From Candidatus Bathyarchaeota archaeon (GTDB lineage: Archaea; Thermoproteota; Bathyarchaeia; Bathyarchaeales; UBA233), in the NCBI GenBank assembly GCA_003661945.1, contig QMXC01000054.1, positions 1 through 7,424 on the forward strand: a stretch of 7,424 nt of DNA, in the 5' to 3' direction. The translations under genes and the position numbers were made by a program. Below, piece after piece: positions 1-6,099 of the stretch. Under the pieces are notes generated by a model that saw only the letters and a list, made by a program, of their open reading frames with translations, made no database searches and was not told the origin of the DNA. The first letter of the stretch is position 1. Every line of letters begins with the position of its first letter.

Positions 1-2
1 AA

Positions 3-1199
3 GTGAAATATGTAGCGGTTGCCGTAATAATAATTGCAATAGTAATCGCCGCGGCTGTTTACTTCTTCTATCTGCCAAAACCCGCTGAAACCATAAAAAT
101 CGGTTTGACAACGCCCCTTTCGTCGCCGGGTGACTACAAGTCTGGAGAAATCAACAAGAAAACTGCGGAATTAGCTATTAAACATATAAATGAAGAAGGC
201 GGCGTATTAGGCAAAAACTTATCTCTCGTAGTGGCGGACGACCAAGGTAAAGTAGACGTAGGCGTAAGCGCGGTGGAACGACTGATAACCGAGGAAAACG
301 TCGTAGCTATAGTGGGTATATGGCACAGTTCCGTAGCACTGGCACAAAAAGAAAAGTGTATAGAATACGGCGTACCTATTTTCGCGCATTATACGTGGGC
401 TGACGACTTCACAGCGGATCATTCCGAATGGGTTTTCCGAGTAAGCCCCTATAACTCCGAAATCGCCAAGCTGATTCTTCCTTACATTGTTGATGAAGGC
501 TATGAGCATGTGGCTGTCATGGCTGAGGACACCGACTACGGATTAGGCTTCGCCAATGCCTTCAAAACAGAAGCAGAAGCCGAAGGAATCACCGTGACCA
601 TCGTAGAATTTCCCTATGACGCCACAGACCTTCGGTCTCAGCTTACAGAGCTAAAGAACATGGCTAATCCTCCAGACCTACTGCTCATCGCAAGCGTTTA
701 CGAAGCTGGATACGTAATTCCAGTTCAAGCCTACGAGGTAGGCTTAGCGCCTGACTGTGACATCATGGCTGGATGGGACTATCCTGGCTGGTCGCCTGAA
801 TGGTGGGAAACCACGGGAGAATACGGAGTCAACGTAACCTATCCGACGTTTTACCATCCGGAAAAACTTTCCTTGACTAGCATAGGCCAGAAGTTCAGAA
901 ATGACTACAAGGCAGAATACGGGTCTGAACCACCTATCTATGCCTACTTCCTGTACGACGAGATACAGGTAATTGCTCAAGCGATAAAGGAAGCTGGTAG
1001 TGAAAAGCCTGCGGACTGGGTTCCCTTGGTGCACACCATGAGTTTCGAGGGAACAACTGGAACAATAACTTTCGAAAGGGAAACAACTGAAGGCTCACCA
1101 GTGTGGAACCAGTGGCTCGGCCACCAGATTTTCATAATTAAACTAACGGAGCAAGGGCAAACCACCGAAACCGGAGTAGTAGTATATCCAAAAGAATAG
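3..1199 (+). CDS. livK: Membrane-anchored ABC transporter substrate-binding protein, LivK/branched-chain amino acid type (start at window edge)
   Basis: This is an extracytoplasmic ligand-binding protein of the periplasmic-binding-protein type I fold (Peripla_BP_6/LivJ-LivK family), which would deliver a small amino-acid-like ligand to LivH/LivM. Residues about 4-23 form one hydrophobic segment after a short K-containing head. No cysteine lipobox follows, so the protein is probably held by an uncleaved or signal-peptide-like anchor, as in many archaea. The mature part opens with IKIGLTTPLS (31-40). The ligand-loop region GIWHSSVALA (105-114) and the AEDTDYG segment (174-180) are typical of the family. 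Aromatic residues cluster near expected pocket loops (W107, Y130, W132, W258, Y260, W263, W267, W268). The length of 398 residues is normal. The start is GTG at position 3, only two bases from the edge, so a start a few codons upstream is possible. The stop is TAG, and livH begins 15 bp later. Family assignment is firm; the ligand is unknown. Confidence 0.9.
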   Translation: MKYVAVAVIIIAIVIAAAVYFFYLPKPAETIKIGLTTPLSSPGDYKSGEINKKTAELAIKHINEEGGVLGKNLSLVVADDQGKVDVGVSAVERLITEENVVAIVGIWHSSVALAQKEKCIEYGVPIFAHYTWADDFTADHSEWVFRVSPYNSEIAKLILPYIVDEGYEHVAVMAEDTDYGLGFANAFKTEAEAEGITVTIVEFPYDATDLRSQLTELKNMANPPDLLLIASVYEAGYVIPVQAYEVGLAPDCDIMAGWDYPGWSPEWWETTGEYGVNVTYPTFYHPEKLSLTSIGQKFRNDYKAEYGSEPPIYAYFLYDEIQVIAQAIKEAGSEKPADWVPLVHTMSFEGTTGTITFERETTEGSPVWNQWLGHQIFIIKLTEQGQTTETGVVVYPKE

Positions 1200-1214
1200 G
1201 CGGCGAGAAGCAAA

Positions 1215-2108
1215 ATGCTTCCCTCCCCCTCTATTTTGTTGCAGTATCTTGTAATTGGTTTGAGTATGGGTTTAGTTTATGCGCTTATGGGTTTAGGGTT
1301 AACCCTAATTTTAGGAGTTATGAAGCTTCTTAACTTCGCACACGGCGAATTCTACATGTTAGGCGGATACATCAACTATTACCTAATCACAAGCTTCGGC
1401 GCCCCGGTATATTTAGCCGTACCCCTCAGCATACTCTCCACAGCTCTAATTGGAATGGCTGTGGAACGGTTAACAATACGGCCTATGTATTTTGTAGAGA
1501 AACCCGGCGACTACGTGTTAGTAGTAACCTTCGCTTTAAGCATATTCTTTAAACAGTTAGCCCTAACACTTTTTGGGCCTTTCTTTAAGAAGCCTCCAGA
1601 CTATCTTCCGGGCATTCTCGAATTTGGTCCCGTAAGAATTTCGGGAAACCTTTTTGTCGCTTTGATTGTTTCGGTCGCCGTGATTTTCGGGGTAATCGTG
1701 ATTTTGAGGAAGACTTATGTAGGAAGGGCTTGGCGGGCTATGGCTCAGAACGTTATAGTAGCCAAACTGAGCGGAGTTAACGTTTACCGAATGAACATGT
1801 ACGTTTTCGGCTTATCAACAGCCACTGCGGCGGCAGCTGGTGTTTTCTTAACCTCTATTTATCTTCTTTTCCCTGACGCCGGTGTTTTTCCGCTTATTAA
1901 AGGCTATATTATTATTGCGATAGGTGGTATGGGCTCAATAGGCGGAAGCCTTATCGGCGGAATAGTTTTAGGGCTCGTGGAAACCTTCGGCTCCGCCTTT
2001 ATCGCCACGGAATATAAAGACATTTTCGGCTTTATCTTGTTAATTCTCTTCTTGACCATTCGTCCCCGCGGAATACTTGGTGAAAAGCTAGAGCTTGTGG
2101 GAGGCTAG
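1215..2108 (+). CDS. livH: Branched-chain amino acid type ABC transporter permease LivH
   Basis: This is an integral membrane permease of the LivH family, one half of the LivHM translocation pore. The 297-residue protein is almost entirely hydrophobic. It carries the family signature LNFAHGEFYMLGGY (39-52), the EAA-like cytoplasmic coupling loop GRAWRAMAQN followed by AKLSGVN (about 170-189), and the glycine-rich GGMGSIGGSLIGG stretch (237-249) before the last membrane segments. It ends with the usual TIRPRGILGE tail (281-290). The start is ATG, 15 bp after livK, with only a weak purine-rich site (GGCGAGAAG) ahead. The stop is TAG, and livM starts 6 bp further on, so livK, livH and livM read as one transcription unit. 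Substrate cannot be read from the permease. Length and motifs are ordinary and no damage is visible. Confidence 0.95.
   Translation: MLPSPSILLQYLVIGLSMGLVYALMGLGLTLILGVMKLLNFAHGEFYMLGGYINYYLITSFGAPVYLAVPLSILSTALIGMAVERLTIRPMYFVEKPGDYVLVVTFALSIFFKQLALTLFGPFFKKPPDYLPGILEFGPVRISGNLFVALIVSVAVIFGVIVILRKTYVGRAWRAMAQNVIVAKLSGVNVYRMNMYVFGLSTATAAAAGVFLTSIYLLFPDAGVFPLIKGYIIIAIGGMGSIGGSLIGGIVLGLVETFGSAFIATEYKDIFGFILLILFLTIRPRGILGEKLELVGG
2099..2104 (+). promoter_or_regulatory. Ribosome-binding site setting the TTG start of livM
   Basis: GGGAGG lies inside the last codons of livH, 10 bases before the TTG at 2115. It is the only strong Shine-Dalgarno-like site near the livM start and favours TTG 2115 over later codons. 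Its position inside livH suggests that translation of the two permeases is coupled. Confidence 0.6.
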
Positions 2109-2114
2109 AACCAG

Positions 2115-3119
2115 TTGGCTTCCACTAGCACCCTTGAACAATTCAACGTTTTCTTCAAAAAATATTCTAGGTTCATTGCGTTGGCGGTTGCGCTCGTGTT
2201 GCCGCTTTTCCTTTCTCCACGGTGGGTTCACACGTTCATCGTAGCCTTCTACTACATGATAGTGGCGTTAAGTTGGAACCTGTGCGCTGGATACACCGGA
2301 CAATTCTCTTTTGGTCATCATGCTTTTTCAGCGGTAGGTGCCTACGCCGCTGGTCTTCTGGCTTATTATTATGGCTTGCCTCCCGCCGCCGGGATTATTG
2401 TAGGAGGAATTGCCGCTGTCCCGATAGGATTTGTTTTAGGCGGGGTTTCTCTGAGAACTAGAGGTCCATACTTGGCTTTGACAACATGGGCTTTCGCTGA
2501 ATGCCTAAACATTGTATTGCGAAACGAGTATGAAATCACCGGCGGAACAAAGGGTTTGCTTATACCAACGCTTTTTCCTAGGGGAACTTCGAAGCTTTAC
2601 TACTATTACGTTGGGCTTTTCCTTTTCGCAGTTGTCTTAATTCTGGTTTACAAACTGGTTAAGTCCCGAATTGGGCTGTACATGGCTGCTATACGAGACG
2701 ATGTTGACGTCGCCGAAGCCATGGGCGTTGACACCGTGAAATGGAAGGTTCTAGTTTTTACTTTTAGCAGTTTTCTCGCCGGGCTCGGCGGGGCTTTCTA
2801 TGCCTATTACATCGGGCTGATTTCGCCTTCGTTGGCAACTATGGGCGAGATGGTGATGGTAATGATAATCGTGCTTTTCGGCGGCATGGGAACTCTCGAA
2901 GGAACAATAATCGGCGGAATCTTCATAATGTTAATCTCCGAATTTCTCAGAGGAATAATGCCTGGGATAAGTCTGCTGTTCTTCTCTGCGGTTATAATAA
3001 TTCTGATAAGGTTCTTCAGAGGCGGGCTGATAGAGCTGATAAGAAAGCTTATAGCTGGCTTTTCCTCTTCTCCCTCCGTTGCTGAAACAGGCATGAAGAA
3101 CATTTCGGTTGAAGGCTAA
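2115..3119 (+). CDS. livM: Branched-chain amino acid type ABC transporter permease LivM
   Basis: This is the second permease subunit, LivM family, pairing with LivH. It has 334 residues, mostly membrane segments, with the family motif GYTGQFSFGHHAF (59-71), the conserved LRTRGPYLALTTWAFAE stretch (113-129), TGGTKGL (142-148), the coupling loop AAIRDDVDVAEAMGV (191-205) and GGMGTLEGTIIGG (256-268). The N-terminus has a short hydrophilic lead before the first membrane helix at about residue 20, and the C-terminus ends in a 30-residue basic/polar tail. The start is TTG, chosen because of the GGGAGG site 10 bases upstream. The stop TAA overlaps by 4 bp the stop codon of livF, which comes from the other strand. 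In most Liv operons livG follows livM in the same direction, but here it does not. Confidence 0.93.
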   Translation: MASTSTLEQFNVFFKKYSRFIALAVALVLPLFLSPRWVHTFIVAFYYMIVALSWNLCAGYTGQFSFGHHAFSAVGAYAAGLLAYYYGLPPAAGIIVGGIAAVPIGFVLGGVSLRTRGPYLALTTWAFAECLNIVLRNEYEITGGTKGLLIPTLFPRGTSKLYYYYVGLFLFAVVLILVYKLVKSRIGLYMAAIRDDVDVAEAMGVDTVKWKVLVFTFSSFLAGLGGAFYAYYIGLISPSLATMGEMVMVMIIVLFGGMGTLEGTIIGGIFIMLISEFLRGIMPGISLLFFSAVIIILIRFFRGGLIELIRKLIAGFSSSPSVAETGMKNISVEG

Positions 3120-3820
3120 AGCCCTAAATAGCTTTTTTTCACGTGTTCGTTGTTTAGCAGTTCCTCGCCTTTCCCTTCAAGAGTTATTCTTCCCGACTCC
3201 AGCACGCAAGCTTCATCTGCATGTTTAAGTGCAAGATACACGTTCTGCTCTGTCAAGATTACAGTGATTCCCTCGTTCAATATCGTTTCAAGGGTTTTGA
3301 AGGTTTGAATTACAAGTTTCGGTGCGAGTCCAAGCGAAGGTTCATCCAGCAAAAGCAGTGAGGGTCGGGCCATTAACGCTCTCCCAATTATAAGCATCTG
3401 TCTCTCTCCCCCGCTTAGGGTTCCAGCCAGTTGTTTCTTCCGTTCTTTTAAACGCGGGAAAACTTGGAAAACCCATTCCAGCGTGTCGTCAACCTTTTTT
3501 CTAGCGCGTTTTGTGTAGGCGCCCATAAGCAAGTTTTCCAGAACCGACATGTTGGGTAGAACATATTTGCCCTCTGGGACAAGGGCGATTCCAAGGTCCA
3601 CTATCCGATGGGTTGGCAGCTCGTGAATAGGTTTATCCATAAAGGTTATCGTGCCCGACCTAACTTTCAAAAGCCCCATAATAGCCCGCATCAGCGTGGT
3701 TTTTCCAGCACCGTTCGGACCTATTATCGCCTTTAAAATGCCTTTCTCAACGTGGAGTGAAACGTTGTTTAAGGCTTGAAGCTGCCCGTAATACGCGTTT
3801 ATGGAATCAACAGTCAACAA
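3116..3820 (-). CDS. livF: ABC transporter ATP-binding protein LivF
   Basis: This is a cytoplasmic ATPase subunit of the Liv-type importer. The 234-residue protein has Walker A GPNGAGKT (34-41), the LivF-type loop VPEGKYVLPNMSVLENL (81-97), a canonical signature LSGGE (135-139) and Walker B LLLLDEP with D159 and E160. At the switch position it reads TEQN (Q192) where most ABC ATPases have histidine; this EQN form is usual for LivF. The start is TTG at 3820, followed directly by a second TTG. The livG stop codon lies in the same frame 15 bases upstream, so no earlier start is possible, and GGAGG sits 9 bases ahead. The stop is TAG. The gene converges on livM with a 4-bp overlap. A run of seven lysine-encoding A residues near the C-terminus doubles as a T-tract on the other strand. 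Confidence 0.95.
   Translation of the reverse strand: MLTVDSINAYYGQLQALNNVSLHVEKGILKAIIGPNGAGKTTLMRAIMGLLKVRSGTITFMDKPIHELPTHRIVDLGIALVPEGKYVLPNMSVLENLLMGAYTKRARKKVDDTLEWVFQVFPRLKERKKQLAGTLSGGERQMLIIGRALMARPSLLLLDEPSLGLAPKLVIQTFKTLETILNEGITVILTEQNVYLALKHADEACVLESGRITLEGKGEELLNNEHVKKSYLGL
3133..3139 (+). terminator. Possible U-tract terminator of the livK-H-M transcript
   Basis: Seven T residues in a row on the + strand begin 14 bases after the livM stop and are preceded by TAGC. Archaeal transcription commonly ends at U-runs without a hairpin, so this could end the livKHM mRNA. The tract lies inside the livF coding region (codons for its C-terminal Lys-Lys). No comparable tract was found for the opposite transcript. 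Confidence 0.4.
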
Positions 3821-3829
3821 GTCGTGCCC

Positions 3830-3834
3830 CCTCC
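3830..3834 (-). promoter_or_regulatory. Ribosome-binding site for livF (TTG start)
   Basis: GGAGG, followed by three more G, lies on the minus strand between the livG stop and livF, 9 bases before the first TTG and 12 before the second. It supports a non-ATG start for livF. An ATG that overlaps the livG stop (TAATG) is in another frame and soon closes. Confidence 0.65.
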
Positions 3835-3835
3835 A

Positions 3836-4543
3836 TTAATCTATTTTATATTCTTCTCCTAAATACGCTTCTATGACCTCGGGGTTTTCCGCAACCTCTT
3901 TCGGTGTTCCTTCAGTTATTTTTGTTCCTTTGTTCAGAACTATTATTCTTTCAGCGGTGGTCATTATAGCCTTCATTACGTGTTCGACCCAGAGAATGGT
4001 TATTCCCAGCTCGTCGCGGATTTTTCTGATTAGCCCTGTGAACTCTACGATTTCTTTCGGGTTTAGCCCCGCTGCAACCTCGTCTAGAAGGATTATTTTC
4101 GGGTTCACAGCTAACGCTCTAGCTATTTCAAGTCTTCTCCTCTCGTGAAAAGTTAAGGTTTTAGCCAGAACGTTTATTTTTTCTTCGAGGTTTACATGCC
4201 TTACCGCTTCTAGGGCTCTTTCTCGGTCTCCGTCGGTGCATACCATGGCGTTTTCTAGGACTGTCATGTTCATGAAAGGTCTTGGAATTTGAAATGTTCG
4301 CCCGATGCCTAGCTTACAGATTTTATGCGGCTTCAATCCTGTTATGTCCTGCCCCAAAAAGTAAATTCGCCCGCTGGTCGGAACGAGAACTCCGGAAATA
4401 CAGTTTAGCAGCGTCGTTTTTCCGGAACCGTTTGGACCTATAAGCCCTACAATTTCCCCTTCTTCTATTTCGAAGTCAACGTCCTTTAACGCTGCTAATC
4501 CGCCGAAATACTTAGTTACGCCCTTCCCTTCGAGTAAAGGCAT
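3836..4543 (-). CDS. livG: ABC transporter ATP-binding protein LivG, with unusual signature motif
   Basis: This is the other ATPase subunit of the Liv-type importer. The 235-residue protein has Walker A GPNGSGKT (36-43), the Q-loop GRTFQIPRPF (81-90, Q85), Walker B IILLDEVAAGLNP (150-162; D154, E155) and the switch histidine H188 in WVEH. The LivG C-terminal extension (TPKEVAENPEVIEAYLG) is present. The oddity is the ABC signature, which reads LTFHERRRLEIARAL (130-144) where classical LivG has a Y-G-Q-Q type sequence, so the key glycine is replaced by histidine. The flanks stay in frame, so this is substitution and not a frameshift. The start is ATG at 4543 with no Shine-Dalgarno ahead. A TATA-like box centred about 26 bases upstream suggests a leaderless mRNA. 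The stop is TAA, and livF follows after 15 bp as the second gene of the unit. Confidence 0.94.
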   Translation of the reverse strand: MPLLEGKGVTKYFGGLAALKDVDFEIEEGEIVGLIGPNGSGKTTLLNCISGVLVPTSGRIYFLGQDITGLKPHKICKLGIGRTFQIPRPFMNMTVLENAMVCTDGDRERALEAVRHVNLEEKINVLAKTLTFHERRRLEIARALAVNPKIILLDEVAAGLNPKEIVEFTGLIRKIRDELGITILWVEHVMKAIMTTAERIIVLNKGTKITEGTPKEVAENPEVIEAYLGEEYKID

Positions 4544-4565
4544 AAAGGGAAATGCGAAATTGCTC

Positions 4566-4580
4566 TAATAAAACTTTTCG
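4566..4580 (-). promoter_or_regulatory. Archaeal-type promoter (BRE + TATA) for livG-livF
   Basis: Read on the minus strand, this stretch is CGAAAAG followed by TTTTATTA, a good match to an archaeal BRE plus TATA box. The box centre lies about 26 bases before the livG ATG. Archaeal initiation about 25 bases downstream of the box would fall at or within a few bases of the start codon, giving a leaderless transcript. This agrees with the lack of a ribosome-binding site before livG. Confidence 0.5.
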
Positions 4581-4593
4581 GGTTTTCTAAATT

Positions 4594-4607
4594 TTCGTTT
4601 AAACAAA
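4594..4607. promoter_or_regulatory. Imperfect palindrome between the divergent promoters, possible operator
   Basis: TTCGTTTAAACAAA is a 14-base inverted repeat with a perfect 8-base core, GTTTAAAC (4597-4604), and 6 of 7 symmetric pairs. It lies between the two divergent promoters and overlaps the BRE-like bases of the rightward one, a natural place for a dimeric regulator. AT-rich palindromes arise easily by chance in such regions, so the call is weak. Confidence 0.25.
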
Positions 4608-4618
4608 GTTTTTAAAAT
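4604..4618 (+). promoter_or_regulatory. Archaeal-type promoter (BRE + TATA) for the methyltransferase operon
   Basis: CAAAGTT (BRE-like) is followed by TTTAAAAT (4611-4618), a typical archaeal TATA box. Transcription would begin near 4638-4642, leaving a leader of about 30 bases before the ATG at 4669. The ribosome-binding site in that leader is weak: GAAGTG (4661-4666) sits very close to the start. The promoter is back to back with the livG promoter, within 125 bp. Confidence 0.5.
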
Positions 4619-4668
4619 AGAGTATCCTTGTAATGCTACTAAACGAGGCGAATAAGAGTTGAAGTGCG

Positions 4669-6099
4669 ATGGTTAGACTTGAACTTTTTTCCAAAAATGA
4701 GCTACAAGAGATACATCTTACAAGCTTGGATGCACTCAAAGAAATCGGTGTAATCATTCCCCACGATGAAGTTCTTCGAAAACTTGACGAGCTCGGTGCA
4801 GAGGTGGACTACAAAAACAAGCATGTGCGGATTCCTCACTACTTGGCTGAAGAGGCCATTCGAAAGACGCCGCACCGATATCCCGTCTACTATCGAGACA
4901 TGAAAACCCGAAAAGTTCTCGGTGGGAACGAAATTCATTTCGGCACGGTCGGATTCGCCACAAATGTCTACGACGTCAAAACCCGAACCTACCGTAGAAC
5001 CACGCAGCAGGACCTAGCCAACGCGGCGAAAATCGCTGACGCATTGGAAAACGTTGAATTCTTCATGACCATGGGTTCACCGATGGACGTGCCCCACGAG
5101 ATAGTTGACCGCTACATGTGGATGCTATCCTTCTTGAACACAAAGAAACACATAATAAACGAATCTATGCACAAGGAAGGCGTGCTCGACGCTATAGAAA
5201 TGGCTTCAGCAATAGTCGGTGGAAAAGAAGAACTACGCAAAAAACCGATAATGACCGTTCTAATCTCGATTACAAGTCCATTCAGATACGACCCAGCGAC
5301 CTTGGAAGCCTACGTTGAGGCGTGCAAGCTAGGTATACCGACATTTGTGAACTCCGGACCTATGGGCGGAGCCACTTCGCCTGCAACTCTCGCTGGAACA
5401 CTAGCGTTAAACATGGCGGAGTTCATAAGCGTGCTCACCATCAGAATGGCGGTAAATGAAAAAGCGCCAACAATAATCGCGAGCTGGGCGCGGATAATCG
5501 ACATGCTGGAATCAACAGCTGTGCTAGGAGGACCGGAATTTGCGATGCTTCACGCGGGAGTAGCTCAAATGGCGCACTATTATGGAATTCCATGCGGCGG
5601 AGGCGGAGTACTGTCTGACTCCAAAACATTAGACAATCAGACCGGATATGAGAAAGCCTTGACCGCTGTGATTCCGGCGCTGGGAGGCTTAAATCTCATC
5701 TGCGGCATGGGGCTCATCGCCTCGGAGAACACGTTAAGCCTCGAAGAGCTCGTCATAGACGACGAAATCGTCAGCTACGTCAAACGAATCGTACGCGGAA
5801 TAGAAGTCAACGAAGAAACCTTAGCGTTAGACGTCATGCGCCGCGTAGGAACCACGGGTAGCTTCATAAAAGAAAGGCATACTCTTGAACATTTCAGAAA
5901 AGAAATGTGGCTTCCAAAACTTACAGATAGAAGCTTCCCCGACGCTTGGGTAAAGGCAGGCGCCCACGACATATGGGTAAAAGCAAGGGAAAAAGCGGAA
6001 AAAATCCTCGCTGAACACACAGTTGAACCTGTTCCACAAGAAATAAAAGAGAGATTAGAAGCAGTTGTAAAACGAGCCAAGGAGCGTTACGTGAAATGA
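4669..6099 (+). CDS. MttB-superfamily corrinoid methyltransferase without pyrrolysine (trimethylamine/betaine methyltransferase family)
   Basis: Family members transfer a methyl group from a methylated or quaternary amine to the Co(I) of a partner corrinoid protein, in the cytoplasm. The 476-residue protein has the typical course: an N-terminal helical part (LDALKEIGV, 20-28), a central TIM-barrel region with NSGPMGGATSPATLAGTLAL (228-247), GIPCGGGGVLSDSKTLDNQ (306-324), and the C-terminal TGSFIKERHTLEHFRKE (396-412) with LTDRSFPDAW (418-427). True TMA methyltransferase MttB reads an internal TAG as pyrrolysine; here the frame is uninterrupted. It is therefore nearer to the non-pyrrolysine group that includes MtgB (glycine betaine) and MtpB (proline betaine). 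The start is ATG, and an in-frame TGA two codons upstream excludes an earlier start. The stop TGA overlaps the ATG of the corrinoid gene, so the two are translationally coupled. Family is sure; the methyl donor is not known. Confidence 0.93.
   Translation: MVRLELFSKNELQEIHLTSLDALKEIGVIIPHDEVLRKLDELGAEVDYKNKHVRIPHYLAEEAIRKTPHRYPVYYRDMKTRKVLGGNEIHFGTVGFATNVYDVKTRTYRRTTQQDLANAAKIADALENVEFFMTMGSPMDVPHEIVDRYMWMLSFLNTKKHIINESMHKEGVLDAIEMASAIVGGKEELRKKPIMTVLISITSPFRYDPATLEAYVEACKLGIPTFVNSGPMGGATSPATLAGTLALNMAEFISVLTIRMAVNEKAPTIIASWARIIDMLESTAVLGGPEFAMLHAGVAQMAHYYGIPCGGGGVLSDSKTLDNQTGYEKALTAVIPALGGLNLICGMGLIASENTLSLEELVIDDEIVSYVKRIVRGIEVNEETLALDVMRRVGTTGSFIKERHTLEHFRKEMWLPKLTDRSFPDAWVKAGAHDIWVKAREKAEKILAEHTVEPVPQEIKERLEAVVKRAKERYVK

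Noticed and set aside
2807..3103. 98-residue open frame on the minus strand inside livM
   Set aside because: It is a shadow of the hydrophobic C-terminal part of livM, isoleucine/proline-rich without a recognisable fold. It could in principle be read from a livGF read-through transcript, but nothing supports it.
3834..3836. ATG overlapping the livG stop (TAATG) as livF start
   Set aside because: It is in a different frame from livF and closes after nine codons. The TTG at 3820 behind GGAGG fits the LivF N-terminus.
4109..4156. Frameshift as cause of the odd LivG signature
   Set aside because: The residues on both sides (NVLAKT before, RRLEIARAL after) are in the same frame and match the family, so the motif is a true substitution.
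5775..6080. 101-residue open frame on the minus strand
   Set aside because: It is antisense to conserved C-terminal motifs of the MttB-like gene, with no domain and no ribosome-binding site that I could recognise.
4669..6099. Annotation as true pyrrolysine trimethylamine methyltransferase MttB
   Set aside because: There is no in-frame TAG inside the gene, and TAG is used as a normal stop by neighbouring genes.
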